Source: Parapristionchus giblindavisi | Lineage: Eukaryota > Nematoda > Chromadorea > Rhabditida > Diplogasteridae | DNA length: 64,000 bases | Reading direction: 5' to 3' | Assembly (NCBI GenBank): GCA_943737045.1 | Contig: CALSFV010000104.1 | Span: 62,001 to 126,000 of the forward strand | Shown: piece by piece, positions 1-13,482 of the stretch | How positions within the stretch are numbered: the stretch's first letter is position 1 | Layout: every line of letters starts with the position of its first letter | Notes under the pieces: model-generated | What the model was told of the DNA's origin: nothing | Seen by the model: the letters and a program-made list of their open reading frames with translations, nothing else | Databases searched by the model: none | Position numbers and translations under genes: made by a program

Positions 1-321
1 TTTGGTATATGACACGATAGGTTTCATTTTCATTTTCATATTTCTCAAGTTATCTTGATCATATCAGAGTAAAAGCTACTTTTGTACTTCGGTCATTATA
101 GCAGCAGTAAAATATCACAGCTCGACATAACCTGAAGTGTGTCTCATTCAGAATTTTTTCCTCTTTCACATAGTATATTACTCGATAAGTATCATTGACA
201 ATTAGACTTGTAACGAATTATTTTGTACCAAAAACAGAGAGTATTGAAAGATAAATTTACATATTGGCCGTACTGACCACTTTGAAATAGTCTTTCTTAT
301 TCAGAATTTTTCGCTCTTTCA
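1..321. repeat. Reference satellite unit (321 bp), with internal landmarks
   Basis: The first unit is used here to define unit coordinates. Positions 22-39 hold three perfect copies of TTTCAT. Positions 45-58 form a small dyad, TCAAG-ttat-CTTGA, overlapping the palindrome TGATCA at 56-61. The transposon found elsewhere interrupts the unit after position 65. Positions 142-196 and 295-349 (the latter running into the next unit) are homologous, so the unit is an ancient dimer. Positions 189-241 are the least variable part across the window. This copy carries GACATAACC, shared with only a few units (643, 1285 and one near 28.0 kb); nearly all others read GACATGACC. Confidence 0.95.
142..294. repeat. 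Half-unit A (153 bp) of the dimeric satellite
   Basis: The shorter half of the unit starts at TCTCATTCAGAATTTTTT. Its first 55 bases align without gaps to the start of half B (295-349), with 45 of 55 identical. The sequence upstream of each half also matches loosely: CGACATGACC before A and CGTACTGACC before B. The downstream remainder is too diverged to align confidently by eye. The boundary is a convention set by the shared segment. Confidence 0.88.
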
Positions 322-462
322 TTTGGTATATGACACGATAGGTTTCATTTTCATTTTCATATTTCTCAAGTTATCTTGATCATATCAGAGTAAAAGCTAC
401 TTTTGTACTTCGGTCATTATAGCAGCAGTAAAATATCACAGCTCGACATGACCTGAAGTGTG
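295..462. repeat. Half-unit B (168 bp) of the dimeric satellite
   Basis: The longer half of the unit starts at TCTTATTCAGAATTTTTC. It is 15 bp longer than half A. Twelve of these bases can be explained by two extra copies of TTTCAT, which occurs once (as TATCAT) at the matching place in half A. Units of about this length also exist alone in the right part of the array, where half A has been lost by exchange between the halves. Confidence 0.88.
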
Positions 463-2889
463 TCTCATTCAGAATTTTTTCCTCTTTCACATAGTATATT
501 ACTCGATAAGTATCATTGACAATTAGACTTGTAACGAATTATTTTGTACCAAAAACAGAGAGTATTGAAAGATAAATTTACATATTGGCCGTACTGACCA
601 CTTTGAAATAGTCTATCTTATTCAGAATTTTTCGCTCTTTCATTTGGTATATGACACGATAGGTTTCATTTTCATTTTCATATTTCTCAAGTTATCTTGA
701 TCATATCAGAGTAAAAGCTACTTTTGTACTTCGGTCATTATAGCAGCAGTAAAATATCACAGCTCGACATAACCTGAAGTGTGTCTCATTCAGAATTTTT
801 TCCTCTTTCACATAGTATATTACTCGATAAGTATCATTGACAATTAGACTTGTAACGAATTATTTTGTACCAAAAACAGAGAGTATTGAAAGATAAATTT
901 ACATATTGGCCGTACTGACCACTTTGAAATAGTCTTTCTTATTCAGAATTTTTCGCTCTTTCATTTGGTATATGACACGATAGGTTTCATTTTCATTTTC
1001 ATATTTCTCAAGTTATCTTGATCATATCAGAGTAAAAGCTACTTTTGTACTTCGGTCATTATAGCAGCAGTAAACTATCACAGCTCGACATGACCTGAAG
1101 TGTGTCTCATTCAGAATTTTTTCCTCTTTCACATAGTATATTACTCGATAAGTATCATTGACAATTAGACTTGTAACGAATTATTTTGTACCAAAAACAG
1201 AGAGTATTGAAAGATAAATTTACATATTGGCCGTACTGACCACTTTGAAATAGTCTATCTTATTCAGAATTTTTCGCTCTTTCATTTGGTATATGACACG
1301 ATAGGTTTCATTTTCATTTTCATATTTCTCAAGTTATCTTGATCATATCAGAGTAAAAGCTACTTTTGTACTTCGGTCATTATAGCAGCAGTAAAATATC
1401 ACAGCTCGACATAACCTGAAGTGTGTCTCATTCAGAATTTTTTCCTCTTTCACATAGTATATTACTCGATAAGTATCATTGACAATTAGACTTGTAACGA
1501 ATTATTTTGTACCAAAAACAGAGAGTATTGAAAGATAAATTTACATATTGGCCGTACTGACCACTTTGAAATAGTCTTTCTTATTCAGAATTTTTCGCTC
1601 TTTCATTTGGTATATGACACGATAGGTTTCATTTTCATTTTCATATTTCTCAAGTTATCTTGATCATATCAGAGTAAAAGCTACTTTTGTACTTCGGTCA
1701 TTATAGCAGCAGTAAAATATCACAGCTCGACATGACCTGAAGTGTGTCTCATTCAGAATTTTTTCCTCTTTCACATAGTATATTACTCGATAAGTATCAT
1801 TGACAATTAGACTTGTAACGAATTATTTTGTACCAAAAACAGAGAGTATTGAAAGATAAATTTACATATTGGCCGTACTGACCACTTTGAAATAGTCTTT
1901 CTTATTCAGAATTTTTCGCTCTTTCATTTGGTATATGACACGATAGGTTTCATTTTCATTTTCATATTTCTCAAGTTATCTTGATCATATCAGAGTAAAA
2001 GCTACTTTTGTACTTCGGTCATTATAGCAGCAGTAAACTATCACAGCTCGACATGACCTGAAGTGTGTCTCATTCAGAATTTTTTCCTCTTTCACATAGT
2101 ATATTACTCGATAAGTATCATTGACAATTAGACTTGTAACGAATTATTTTGTACCAAAAACAGAGAGTATTGAAAGATAAATTTACATATTGGCCGTACT
2201 GACCACTTTGAAATAGTCTATCTTATTCAGAATTTTTCGCTCTTTCATTTGGTATATGACACGATAGGTTTCATTTTCATTTTCATATTTCTCAAGTTAT
2301 CTTGATCATATCAGAGTAAAAGCTACTTTTGTACTTCGGTCATTATAGCAGCAGTAAAATATCACAGCTCGACATGACCTGAAGTGTGTCTCATTCAGAA
2401 TTTTTTCCTCTTTCACATAGTATATTACTCGATAAGTATCATTGACAATTAGACTTGTAACGAATTATTTTGTACCAAAAACAGAGAGTATTGAAAGATA
2501 AATTTACATATTGGCCGTACTGACCACTTTGAAATAGTCTTTCTTATTCAGAATTTTTCGCTCTTTCATTTGGTATATGACACGATAGGTTTCATTTTCA
2601 TTTTCATATTTCTCAAGTTATCTTGATCATATCAGAGTAAAAGCTACTTTTGTACTTCGGTCATTATAGCAGCAGTAAAATATCACAGCTCGACATGACC
2701 TGAAGTGTGTCTCATTCAGAATTTTTTCCTCTTTCACATAGTATATTACTCGATAAGTATCATTGACAATTAGACTTGTAACGAATTATTTTGTACCAAA
2801 AACAGAGAGTATTGAAAGATAAATTTACATATTGGCCGTACTGACCACTTTGAAATAGTCTTTCTTATTCAGAATTTTTCGCTCTTTCA

Positions 2890-4494
2890 TTTGGTATATG
2901 ACACGATAGGTTTCATTTTCATTTTCATATTTCTCAAGTTATCTTGATCATATCAGAGTAAAAGCTACTTTTGTACTTCGGTCATTATAGCAGCAGTAAA
3001 CTATCACAGCTCGACATGACCTGAAGTGTGTCTCATTCAGAATTTTTTCCTCTTTCACATAGTATATTACTCGATAAGTATCATTGACAATTAGACTTGT
3101 AACGAATTATTTTGTACCAAAAACAGAGAGTATTGAAAGATAAATTTACATATTGGCCGTACTGACCACTTTGAAATAGTCTATCTTATTCAGAATTTTT
3201 CGCTCTTTCATTTGGTATATGACACGATAGGTTTCATTTTCATTTTCATATTTCTCAAGTTATCTTGATCATATCAGAGTAAAAGCTACTTTTGTACTTC
3301 GGTCATTATAGCAGCAGTAAAATATCACAGCTCGACATGACCTGAAGTGTGTCTCATTCAGAATTTTTTCCTCTTTCACATAGTATGTTACTCGATAAGT
3401 ATCATTGACAATTAGACTTGTAACGAATTATTTTGTACCAAAAACAGAGAGTATTGAAAGATAAATTTACATATTGGCCGTACTGACCACTTTGAAATAG
3501 TCTTTCTTATTCAGAATTTTTCGCTCTTTCATTTGGTATATGACACGATAGGTTTCATTTTCATTTTCATATTTCTCAAGTTATCTTGATCATATCAGAG
3601 TAAAAGCTACTTTTGTACTTCGGTCATTATAGCAGCAGTAAACTATCACAGCACGACATGACCTGAAGTGTGTCTCATTCAGAATTTTTTCCTCTTTCAC
3701 ATAGTATATTACTCGATAAGTATCATTGACAATTAGACTTGTAACGAATTATTTTGTACCAAAAACAGAGAGTATTGAAAGATAAATTTACATATTGGCC
3801 GTACTGACCACTTTGAAATAGTCTATCTTATTCAGAATTTTTCGCTCTTTCATTTGGTATATGACACGATAGGTTTCATTTTCATTTTCATATTTCTCAA
3901 GTTATCTTGATCATATCAGAGTAAAAGCTACTTTTGTACTTCGGTCATTATAGCAGCAGTAAAATATCACAGCTCGACATGACCTGAAGTGTGTCTCATT
4001 CAGAATTTTTTCCTCTTTCACATAGTATATTACTCGATAAGTATCATTGACAATTAGACTTGTAACGAATTATTTTGTACCAAAAACAGAGAGTATTGAA
4101 AGATAAATTTACATATTGGCCGTACTGACCACTTTGAAATAGTCTTTCTTATTCAGAATTTTTCGCTCTTTCATTTGGTATATGACACGATAGGTTTCAT
4201 TTTCATTTTCATATTTCTCAAGTTATCTTGATCATATCAGAGTAAAAGCTACTTTTGTACTTCGGTCATTATAGCAGCAGTAAAATATCACAGCTCGACA
4301 TGACCTGAAGTGTGTCTCATTCAGAATTTTTTCCTCTTTCACATAGTATATTACTCGATAAGTATCATTGACAATTAGACTTGTAACGAATTATTTTGTA
4401 CCAAAAACAGAGAGTATTGAAAGATAAATTTACATATTGGCCGTACTGACCACTTTGAAATAGTCTTTCTTATTCAGAATTTTTCGCTCTTTCA
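2890..4494. repeat. 5-unit higher-order repeat, copy 1 (1605 bp)
   Basis: Five units in the order C, K (with the rare TAGTATGTTA), C (with the rare CAGCACGAC), K, K. The same order and both rare bases recur exactly 1605 bp later (3387 and 4992 for the G of TATGTTA). This is a tandem duplication of five units. Confidence 0.9.
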
Positions 4495-6099
4495 TTTGGT
4501 ATATGACACGATAGGTTTCATTTTCATTTTCATATTTCTCAAGTTATCTTGATCATATCAGAGTAAAAGCTACTTTTGTACTTCGGTCATTATAGCAGCA
4601 GTAAACTATCACAGCTCGACATGACCTGAAGTGTGTCTCATTCAGAATTTTTTCCTCTTTCACATAGTATATTACTCGATAAGTATCATTGACAATTAGA
4701 CTTGTAACGAATTATTTTGTACCAAAAACAGAGAGTATTGAAAGATAAATTTACATATTGGCCGTACTGACCACTTTGAAATAGTCTATCTTATTCAGAA
4801 TTTTTCGCTCTTTCATTTGGTATATGACACGATAGGTTTCATTTTCATTTTCATATTTCTCAAGTTATCTTGATCATATCAGAGTAAAAGCTACTTTTGT
4901 ACTTCGGTCATTATAGCAGCAGTAAAATATCACAGCTCGACATGACCTGAAGTGTGTCTCATTCAGAATTTTTTCCTCTTTCACATAGTATGTTACTCGA
5001 TAAGTATCATTGACAATTAGACTTGTAACGAATTATTTTGTACCAAAAACAGAGAGTATTGAAAGATAAATTTACATATTGGCCGTACTGACCACTTTGA
5101 AATAGTCTTTCTTATTCAGAATTTTTCGCTCTTTCATTTGGTATATGACACGATAGGTTTCATTTTCATTTTCATATTTCTCAAGTTATCTTGATCATAT
5201 CAGAGTAAAAGCTACTTTTGTACTTCGGTCATTATAGCAGCAGTAAACTATCACAGCACGACATGACCTGAAGTGTGTCTCATTCAGAATTTTTTCCTCT
5301 TTCACATAGTATATTACTCGATAAGTATCATTGACAATTAGACTTGTAACGAATTATTTTGTACCAAAAACAGAGAGTATTGAAAGATAAATTTACATAT
5401 TGGCCGTACTGACCACTTTGAAATAGTCTATCTTATTCAGAATTTTTCGCTCTTTCATTTGGTATATGACACGATAGGTTTCATTTTCATTTTCATATTT
5501 CTCAAGTTATCTTGATCATATCAGAGTAAAAGCTACTTTTGTACTTCGGTCATTATAGCAGCAGTAAAATATCACAGCTCGACATGACCTGAAGTGTGTC
5601 TCATTCAGAATTTTTTCCTCTTTCACATAGTATATTACTCGATAAGTATCATTGACAATTAGACTTGTAACGAATTATTTTGTACCAAAAACAGAGAGTA
5701 TTGAAAGATAAATTTACATATTGGCCGTACTGACCACTTTGAAATAGTCTTTCTTATTCAGAATTTTTCGCTCTTTCATTTGGTATATGACACGATAGGT
5801 TTCATTTTCATTTTCATATTTCTCAAGTTATCTTGATCATATCAGAGTAAAAGCTACTTTTGTACTTCGGTCATTATAGCAGCAGTAAAATATCACAGCT
5901 CGACATGACCTGAAGTGTGTCTCATTCAGAATTTTTTCCTCTTTCACATAGTATATTACTCGATAAGTATCATTGACAATTAGACTTGTAACGAATTATT
6001 TTGTACCAAAAACAGAGAGTATTGAAAGATAAATTTACATATTGGCCGTACTGACCACTTTGAAATAGTCTTTCTTATTCAGAATTTTTCGCTCTTTCA
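4495..6099. repeat. 5-unit higher-order repeat, copy 2 (1605 bp)
   Basis: The second tandem copy carries the same two rare substitutions at the same places. I saw no difference from copy 1 by eye. The next unit, at 6100, is subtype G and breaks the pattern. Confidence 0.9.
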
Positions 6100-6741
6100 T
6101 TTGGTATATGACACGATAGGTTTCATTTTCATTTTCATATTTCTCAAGTTATCTTGATCATATCAGAGTAAAAGCTACTTTTGTACTTCGGTCATTATAG
6201 CAGCAGGAAAATATTACAGCTCGACATGACCTGAAGTGTGTCTCATTCAGAATTTTTTCCTCTTTCACATAGTATATTACTCGATAAGTATCATTGACAA
6301 TTAGACTTGTAACGAATTATTTTGTACCAAAAACAGAGAGTATTGAAAGATAAATTTACATATTGGCCGTACTGACCACTTTGAAATAGTCTATCTTATT
6401 CAGAATTTTTCGCTCTTTCATTTGGTATATGACACGATAGGTTTCATTTTCATTTTCATATTTCTCAAGTTATCTTGATCATATCAGAGTAAAAGCTACT
6501 TTTGTACTTCGGTCATTATAGCAGCAGTAAAATATCACAGCTCGACATGACCTGAAGTGTGTCTCATTCAGATTTTTTTCCTCTTTCACATAGTATATTA
6601 CTCGATAAGTATCATTGACAATTAGACTTGTAACGAATTATTTTGTACCAAAAACAGAGAGTATTGAAAGATAAATTTACATATTGGCCGTACTGACCAC
6701 TTTGAAATAGTCTTTCTTATTCAGAATTTTTCGCTCTTTCA

Positions 6742-8667
6742 TTTGGTATATGACACGATAGGTTTCATTTTCATTTTCATATTTCTCAAGTTATCTTGAT
6801 CATATCAGAGTAAAAGCTACTTTTGTACTTCGGTCATTATAGCAGCAGTAAACTATCACAGCTCGACATGACCTGAAGTGTGTCTCATTCAGAATTTTTT
6901 CCTCTTTCACATAGTATATTACTCGATAAGTATCATTGACAATTAGACTTGTAACGAATTATTTTGTACCAAAAACAGAGAGTATTGAAAGATAAATTTA
7001 CATATTGGCCGTACTGACCACTTTGAAATAGTCTATCTTATTCAGAATTTTTCGCTCTTTCATTTGGTATATGACACGATAGGTTTCATTTTCATTTTCA
7101 TATTTCTCAAGTTATCTTGATCATATCAGAGTAAAAGCTACTTTTGTACTTCGGTCATTATAGCAGCAGGAAAATATTACAGCTCGACATGACCTGAAGT
7201 GTGTCTCATTCAGAATTTTTTCCTCTTTCACATAGTATATTACTCGATAAGTATCATTGACAATTAGACTTGTAACGAATTATTTTGTACCAAAAACAGA
7301 GAGTATTGAAAGATAAATTTACATATTGGCCGTACTGACCACTTTTAAATAGTTTATCTTATTCAGAATTTTTCGCTCTTTCATTTGGTATATGACACGA
7401 TAGGTTTCATTTTCATTTTCATATTTCTCAAGTTATCTTGATCATATCAGAGTAAAAGCCACTTTTGTACTTCGGTCATTATAGCAGCAGTAAAATATCA
7501 CAGCTCGACATGACCTGAAGTGTGTCTCATTCAGAATTTTTTCCTCTTTCACATAGTATATTACTCGATAAGTATCATTGACAATTAGACTTGTAACGAA
7601 TTATTTTGTACCAAAAACAGAGAGTATTGAAAGATAAATTTACATATTGGCCGTACTGACCACTTTGAAATAGTCTTTCTTATTCAGAATTTTTCGCTCT
7701 TTCATTTGGTATATGACACGATAGGTTTCATTTTCATTTTCATATTTCTCAAGTTATCTTGATCATATCAGAGTAAAAGCTACTTTTGTACTTCGGTCAT
7801 TATAGCAGCAGTAAACTATCACAGCTCGACATGACCTGAAGTGTGTCTCATTCAGAATTTTTTCCTCTTTCACATAGTATATTACTCGATAAGTATCATT
7901 GACAATTAGACTTGTAACGAATTATTTTGTACCAAAAACAGAGAGTATTGAAAGATAAATTTACATATTGGCCGTACTGACCACTTTGAAATAGTCTATC
8001 TTATTCAGAATTTTTCGCTCTTTCATTTGGTATATGACACGATAGGTTTCATTTTCATTTTCATATTTCTCAAGTTATCTTGATCATATCAGAGTAAAAG
8101 CTACTTTTGTACTTCGGTCATTATAGCAGCAGGAAAATATTACAGCTCGACATGACCTGAAGTGTGTCTCATTCAGAATTTTTTCCTCTTTCACATAGTA
8201 TATTACTCGATAAGTATCATTGACAATTAGACTTGTAACGAATTATTTTGTACCAAAAACAGAGAGTATTGAAAGATAAATTTACATATTGGCCGTACTG
8301 ACCACTTTTAAATAGTTTATCTTATTCAGAATTTTTCGCTCTTTCATTTGGTATATGACACGATAGGTTTCATTTTCATTTTCATATTTCTCAAGTTATC
8401 TTGATCATATCAGAGTAAAAGCTACTTTTGTACTTCGGTCATTATAGCAGCAGTAAAATATCACAGCTCGACATGACCTGAAGTGTGTCTCATTCAGAAT
8501 TTTTTCCTCTTTCACATAGTATATTACTCGATAAGTATCATTGACAATTAGACTTGTAACGAATTATTTTGTACCAAAAACAGAGAGTATTGAAAGATAA
8601 ATTTACATATTGGCCGTACTGACCACTTTGAAATAGTCTTTCTTATTCAGAATTTTTCGTTTTTTCA
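6742..8667. repeat. C-G-K trimer repeat, two copies (963 bp each)
   Basis: Units at 6742, 7063 and 7384 are C, G and K, and units at 7705, 8026 and 8347 repeat this order. The G unit of each is followed by CTTTTAAATAGTTTATC. Copy 1 has a private AAAGCCACT in its K unit; copy 2 ends with CGTTTTTTCA. The trimer recurs at 9310-10272 and 10273-11235. Confidence 0.85.
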
Positions 8668-10272
8668 TTTGGTATATGACACGATAGGTTTCATTTTCAT
8701 TTTCATATTTCTCAAGTTATCTTGATCATATCAGAGTAAAAGCTACTTTTGTACTTCGGTCATTATAGCAGCAGTAAACTATCACAGCTCGACATGACCT
8801 GAAGTGTGTCTCATTCAGAATTTTTTCCTCTTTCACATAGTATATTACTCGATAAGTATCATTGACAATTAGACTTGTAACGAATTATTTTGTACCAAAA
8901 ACAGAGAGTATTGAAAGATAAATTTACATATTGGCCGTACTGACCACTTTGAAATAGTCTATCTTATTCAGAATTTTTCGCTCTTTCATTTGGTATATGA
9001 CACGATAGGTTTCATTTTCATTTTCATATTTCTCAAGTTATCTTGATCATATCAGAGTAAAAGCTACTTTTGTACTTCGGTCATTATAGCAGCAGTAAAA
9101 TATCACAGCTCGACATGACCTGAAGTGTGTCTCATTCAGAATTTTTTCCTCTTTCACATAGTATATTACTCGATAAGTATCATTGACAATTAGACTTGTA
9201 ACGAATTATTTTGTACCAAAAACAGAGAGTATTGAAAGATAAATTTACATATTGGCCGTACTGACCACTTTGAAATAGTCTTTCTTATTCAGAATTTTTC
9301 GCTCTTTCATTTGGTATATGACACGATAGGTTTCATTTTCATTTTCATATTTCTCAAGTTATCTTGATCATATCAGAGTAAAAGCTACTTTTGTACTTCG
9401 GTCATTATAGCAGCAGTAAACTATCACAGCTCGACATGACCTGAAGTGTGTCTCATTCAGAATTTTTTCCTCTTTCACATAGTATATTACTCGATAAGTA
9501 TCATTGACAATTAGACTTGTAACGAATTATTTTGTACCAAAAACAGAGAGTATTGAAAGATAAATTTACATATTGGCCGTACTGACCACTTTGAAATAGT
9601 CTATCTTATTCAGAATTTTTCGCTCTTTCATTTGGTATATGACACGATAGGTTTCATTTTCATTTTCATATTTCTCAAGTTATCTTGATCATATCAGAGT
9701 AAAAGCTACTTTTGTACTTCGGTCATTATAGCAGCAGGAAAATATTACAGCTCGACATGACCTGAAGTGTGTCTCATTCAGAATTTTTTCCTCTTTCACA
9801 TAGTATATTACTCGATAAGTATCATTGACAATTAGACTTGTAACGAATTATTTTGTACCAAAAACAGAGAGTATTGAAAGATAAATTTACATATTGGCCG
9901 TACTGACCACTTTTAAATAGTTTATCTTATTCAGAATTTTTCGCTCTTTCATTTGGTATATGACACGATAGGTTTCATTTTCATTTTCATATTTCTCAAG
10001 TTATCTTGATCATATCAGAGTAAAAGCTACTTTTGTACTTCGGTCATTATAGCAGCAGTAAAATATCACAGCTCGACATGACCTGAAGTGTGTCTCATTC
10101 AGAATTTTTTCCTCTTTCACATAGTATATTACTCGATAAGTATCATTGACAATTAGACTTGTAACGAATTATTTTGTACCAAAAACAGAGAGTATTGAAA
10201 GATAAATTTACATATTGGCCGTACTGACCACTTTGAAATAGTCTTTCTTATTCAGAATTTTTCGCTCTTTCA

Positions 10273-13200
10273 TTTGGTATATGACACGATAGGTTTCATT
10301 TTCATTTTCATATTTCTCAAGTTATCTTGATCATATCAGAGTAAAAGCTACTTTTGTACTTCGGTCATTATAGCAGCAGTAAACTATCACAGCTCGACAT
10401 GACCTGAAGTGTGTCTCATTCAGAATTTTTTCCTCTTTCACATAGTATATTACTCGATAAGTATCATTGACAATTAGACTTGTAACGAATTATTTTGTAC
10501 CAAAAACAGAGAGTATTGAAAGATAAATTTACATATTGGCCGTACTGACCACTTTGAAATAGTCTATCTTATTCAGAATTTTTCGCTCTTTCATTTGGTA
10601 TATGACACGATAGGTTTCATTTTCATTTTCATATTTCTCAAGTTATCTTGATCATATCAGAGTAAAAGCTACTTTTGTACTTCGGTCATTATAGCAGCAG
10701 GAAAATATTACAGCTCGACATGACCTGAAGTGTGTCTCATTCAGAATTTTTTCCTCTTTCACATAGTATATTACTCGATAAGTATCATTGACAATTAGAC
10801 TTGTAACGAATTATTTTGTACCAAAAACAGAGAGTATTGAAAGATAAATTTACATATTGGCCGTACTGACCACTTTTAAATAGTTTATCTTATTCAGAAT
10901 TTTTCGCTCTTTCATTTGGTATATGACACGATAGGTTTCATTTTCATTTTCATATTTCTCAAGTTATCTTGATCATATCAGAGTAAAAGCTACTTTTGTA
11001 CTTCGGTCATTATAGCAGCAGTAAAATATCACAGCTCGACATGACCTGAAGTGTGTCTCATTCAGAATTTTTTCCTCTTTCACATAGTATATTACTCGAT
11101 AAGTATCATTGACAATTAGACTTGTAACGAATTATTTTGTACCAAAAACAGAGAGTATTGAAAGATAAATTTACATATTGGCCGTACTGACCACTTTGAA
11201 ATAGTCTTTCTTATTCAGAATTTTTCGTTTTTTCATTTGGTATATGACACGATAGGTTTCATTTTCATTTTCATATTTCTCAAGTTATCTTGATCATATC
11301 AGAGTAAAAGCTACTTTTGTACTTCGGTCATTATAGCAGCAGTAAACTATCACAGCTCGACATGACCTGAAGTGTGTCTCATTCAGAATTTTTTCCTCTT
11401 TCACATAGTATATTACTCGATAAGTATCATTGACAATTAGACTTGTAACGAATTATTTTGTACCAAAAACAGAGAGTATTGAAAGATAAATTTACATATT
11501 GGCCGTACTGACCACTTTGAAATAGTCTATCTTATTCAGAATTTTTCGCTCTTTCATTTGGTATATGACACGATAGGTTTCATTTTCATTTTCATATTTC
11601 TCAAGTTATCTTGATCATATCAGAGTAAAAGCTACTTTTGTACTTCGGTCATTATAGCAGCAGTAAAATATCACAGCTCGACATGACCTGAAGTGTGTCT
11701 CATTCAGAATTTTTTCCTCTTTCACATAGTATATTACTCGATAAGTATCATTGACAATTAGACTTGTAACGAATTATTTTGTACCAAAAACAGAGAGTAT
11801 TGAAAGATAAATTTACATATTGGCCGTACTGACCACTTTGAAATAGTCTTTCTTATTCAGAATTTTTCGCTCTTTCATTTGGTATATGACACGATAGGTT
11901 TCATTTTCATTTTCATATTTCTCAAGTTATCTTGATCATATCAGAGTAAAAGCTACTTCTGTACTTCGGTCATTATAGCAGCAGTAAAATATTACAGCTC
12001 GACATGACCTGAAGTGTGTCTCATTCAGAATTTTTTCCTCTTTCACATAGTATATTACTCGATAAGTATCATTGACAATTAGACTTGTAACGAATTATTT
12101 TGTACCAAAAACAGAGAGTATTGAAAGATAAATTTACATATTGGCCGTACTGACCACTTTGAAATAGTCTTTCTTATTCAGAATTTTTCGCTCTTTCATT
12201 TGGTATATGACACGATAGGTTTCATTTTCATTTTCATATTTCTCAAGTTATCATGATCATATCAGAGTAAAAGCTACTTTTGTACTTCGGTCATTATAGC
12301 AGCAGTAAAATATCACAGCTCGACATGACCTGAAGTGTGTCTCATTCAGAATTTTTTCCTCTTTCACATAGTATATTACTCGATAAGTATCATTGACAAT
12401 TAGACTTGTAACGAATTATTTTGTACCAAAAACAGAGAGTATTGAAAGATAAATTTACATATTGGCCGTACTGACCACTTTGAAATAGTCTATCTTATTC
12501 AGAATTTTTCGCTCTTTCATTTGGTATTTGACACGATAGGTTTCATTTTCATTTTCATATTTCTCAAGTTATCTTGATCAAATCAGAGTAAAAGCTACTT
12601 CTGTACTTCGGTCATTATAGCAGCAGTAAAATATTACAGCTCGACATGACCTGAAGTGTGTCTCATTCAGAATTTTTTCCTCTTTCACATAGTATATTAC
12701 TCGATAAGTATCATTGACAATTAGACTTGTAACGAATTATTTTGTACCAAAAACAGAGAGTATTGAAAGATAAATTTACATATTGGCCGTACTGACCACT
12801 TTGAAATAGTTTATCTTATTCAGAATTTTTCGCTCTTTCATTTGGTATATGACACGATAGGTTTCATTTTCATTTTCATATTTCTCAAGTTATCTTGATC
12901 ATATCAGAGTAAAAGCTACTTTTGTACTTCGGTCATTATAGCAGCAGTAAAATATCACAGCTCGACATGACCTGAAGTGTGTCTCATTCAGAATTTTTCC
13001 CTCTTTCACATAGTATATTACTCGATAAGTATCATTGACAATTAGACTTGTAACGAATTATTTTGTACCAAAAACAGAGAGTATTGAAAGATAAATTTAC
13101 ATATTGGCCGTACTGACCACTTTGAAATAGTTTATCTTATTCAGAATTGTTCGCTCTTTCATTTGGTATATGACACGATAGGTTTCATTTTCATTTTCAT

Positions 13201-13482
13201 ATTTCTCTAGTTATCTTGATCATATCAGAGTAAAAGCTACTTTTGTACTTCGGTCATTATAGCAGCAGTAAAATATCACAGCTCGACATGACCTGAAGTG
13301 TGTCTCATTCAGAAATCTTTCCTCTTTCACATAGTATATTTCTCGATAAGTATCATTGACAATTAGACTTGTAACGAATTATTTTGTACCAAAAACAGAG
13401 AGTATTGAAAGATAAATTTACATATTGGCCGTACTGACCACTTTGAAATAGTCTTTCTTATTCAGAATTTTTCGCTCTTTCA
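10273..13482. repeat. 10-unit higher-order repeat, copy 1 (3210 bp)
   Basis: Ten units follow a fixed order of markers: C; G; K followed by CGTTTTTTCA; C; K; a unit with CTTCTGTAC and ATATTAC; a unit with TCATGATCAT; a unit with GGTATTTGACAC and ATCAAATC; a unit with TTTTTCCCTC; and a unit with TTCTCTAG and GAAATCTTTCC. The same series starts again at 13483. Rare markers sit 3210 bp apart: CGTTTTTTCA at 11226 and 14436, TCATGATCAT at 12251 and 15461. Confidence 0.92.

Larger units (their letters stand above)
1..12198. repeat. Satellite domain I (38 units)
   Basis: These 38 units all belong to close subtypes. Subtype K has GCAGTAAAATATCAC, subtype C has GCAGTAAACTATCAC and is followed by AGTCTATC, and subtype G has GCAGGAAAATATTAC. 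G first appears at the unit starting 6100. From 7063 G is usually followed by CTTTTAAATAGTTTATC. The order is not random: K-C and K-K-C runs give way to repeating C-G-K trimers from about 6.7 kb. All units are exactly 321 bp. Domain edges are set by eye from diagnostic bases. Confidence 0.85.

Noticed and set aside
22..39. TTTCAT x3 as an active microsatellite
   Set aside because: The copy number is three in every unit I compared; the only changes are substitutions such as TTTCAG, so it is a fixed feature of half B.
1..321. CENP-B box in the satellite unit
   Set aside because: The TTCGG at unit positions 88-92 lacks the rest of the known TTCG-A-CGGG consensus.
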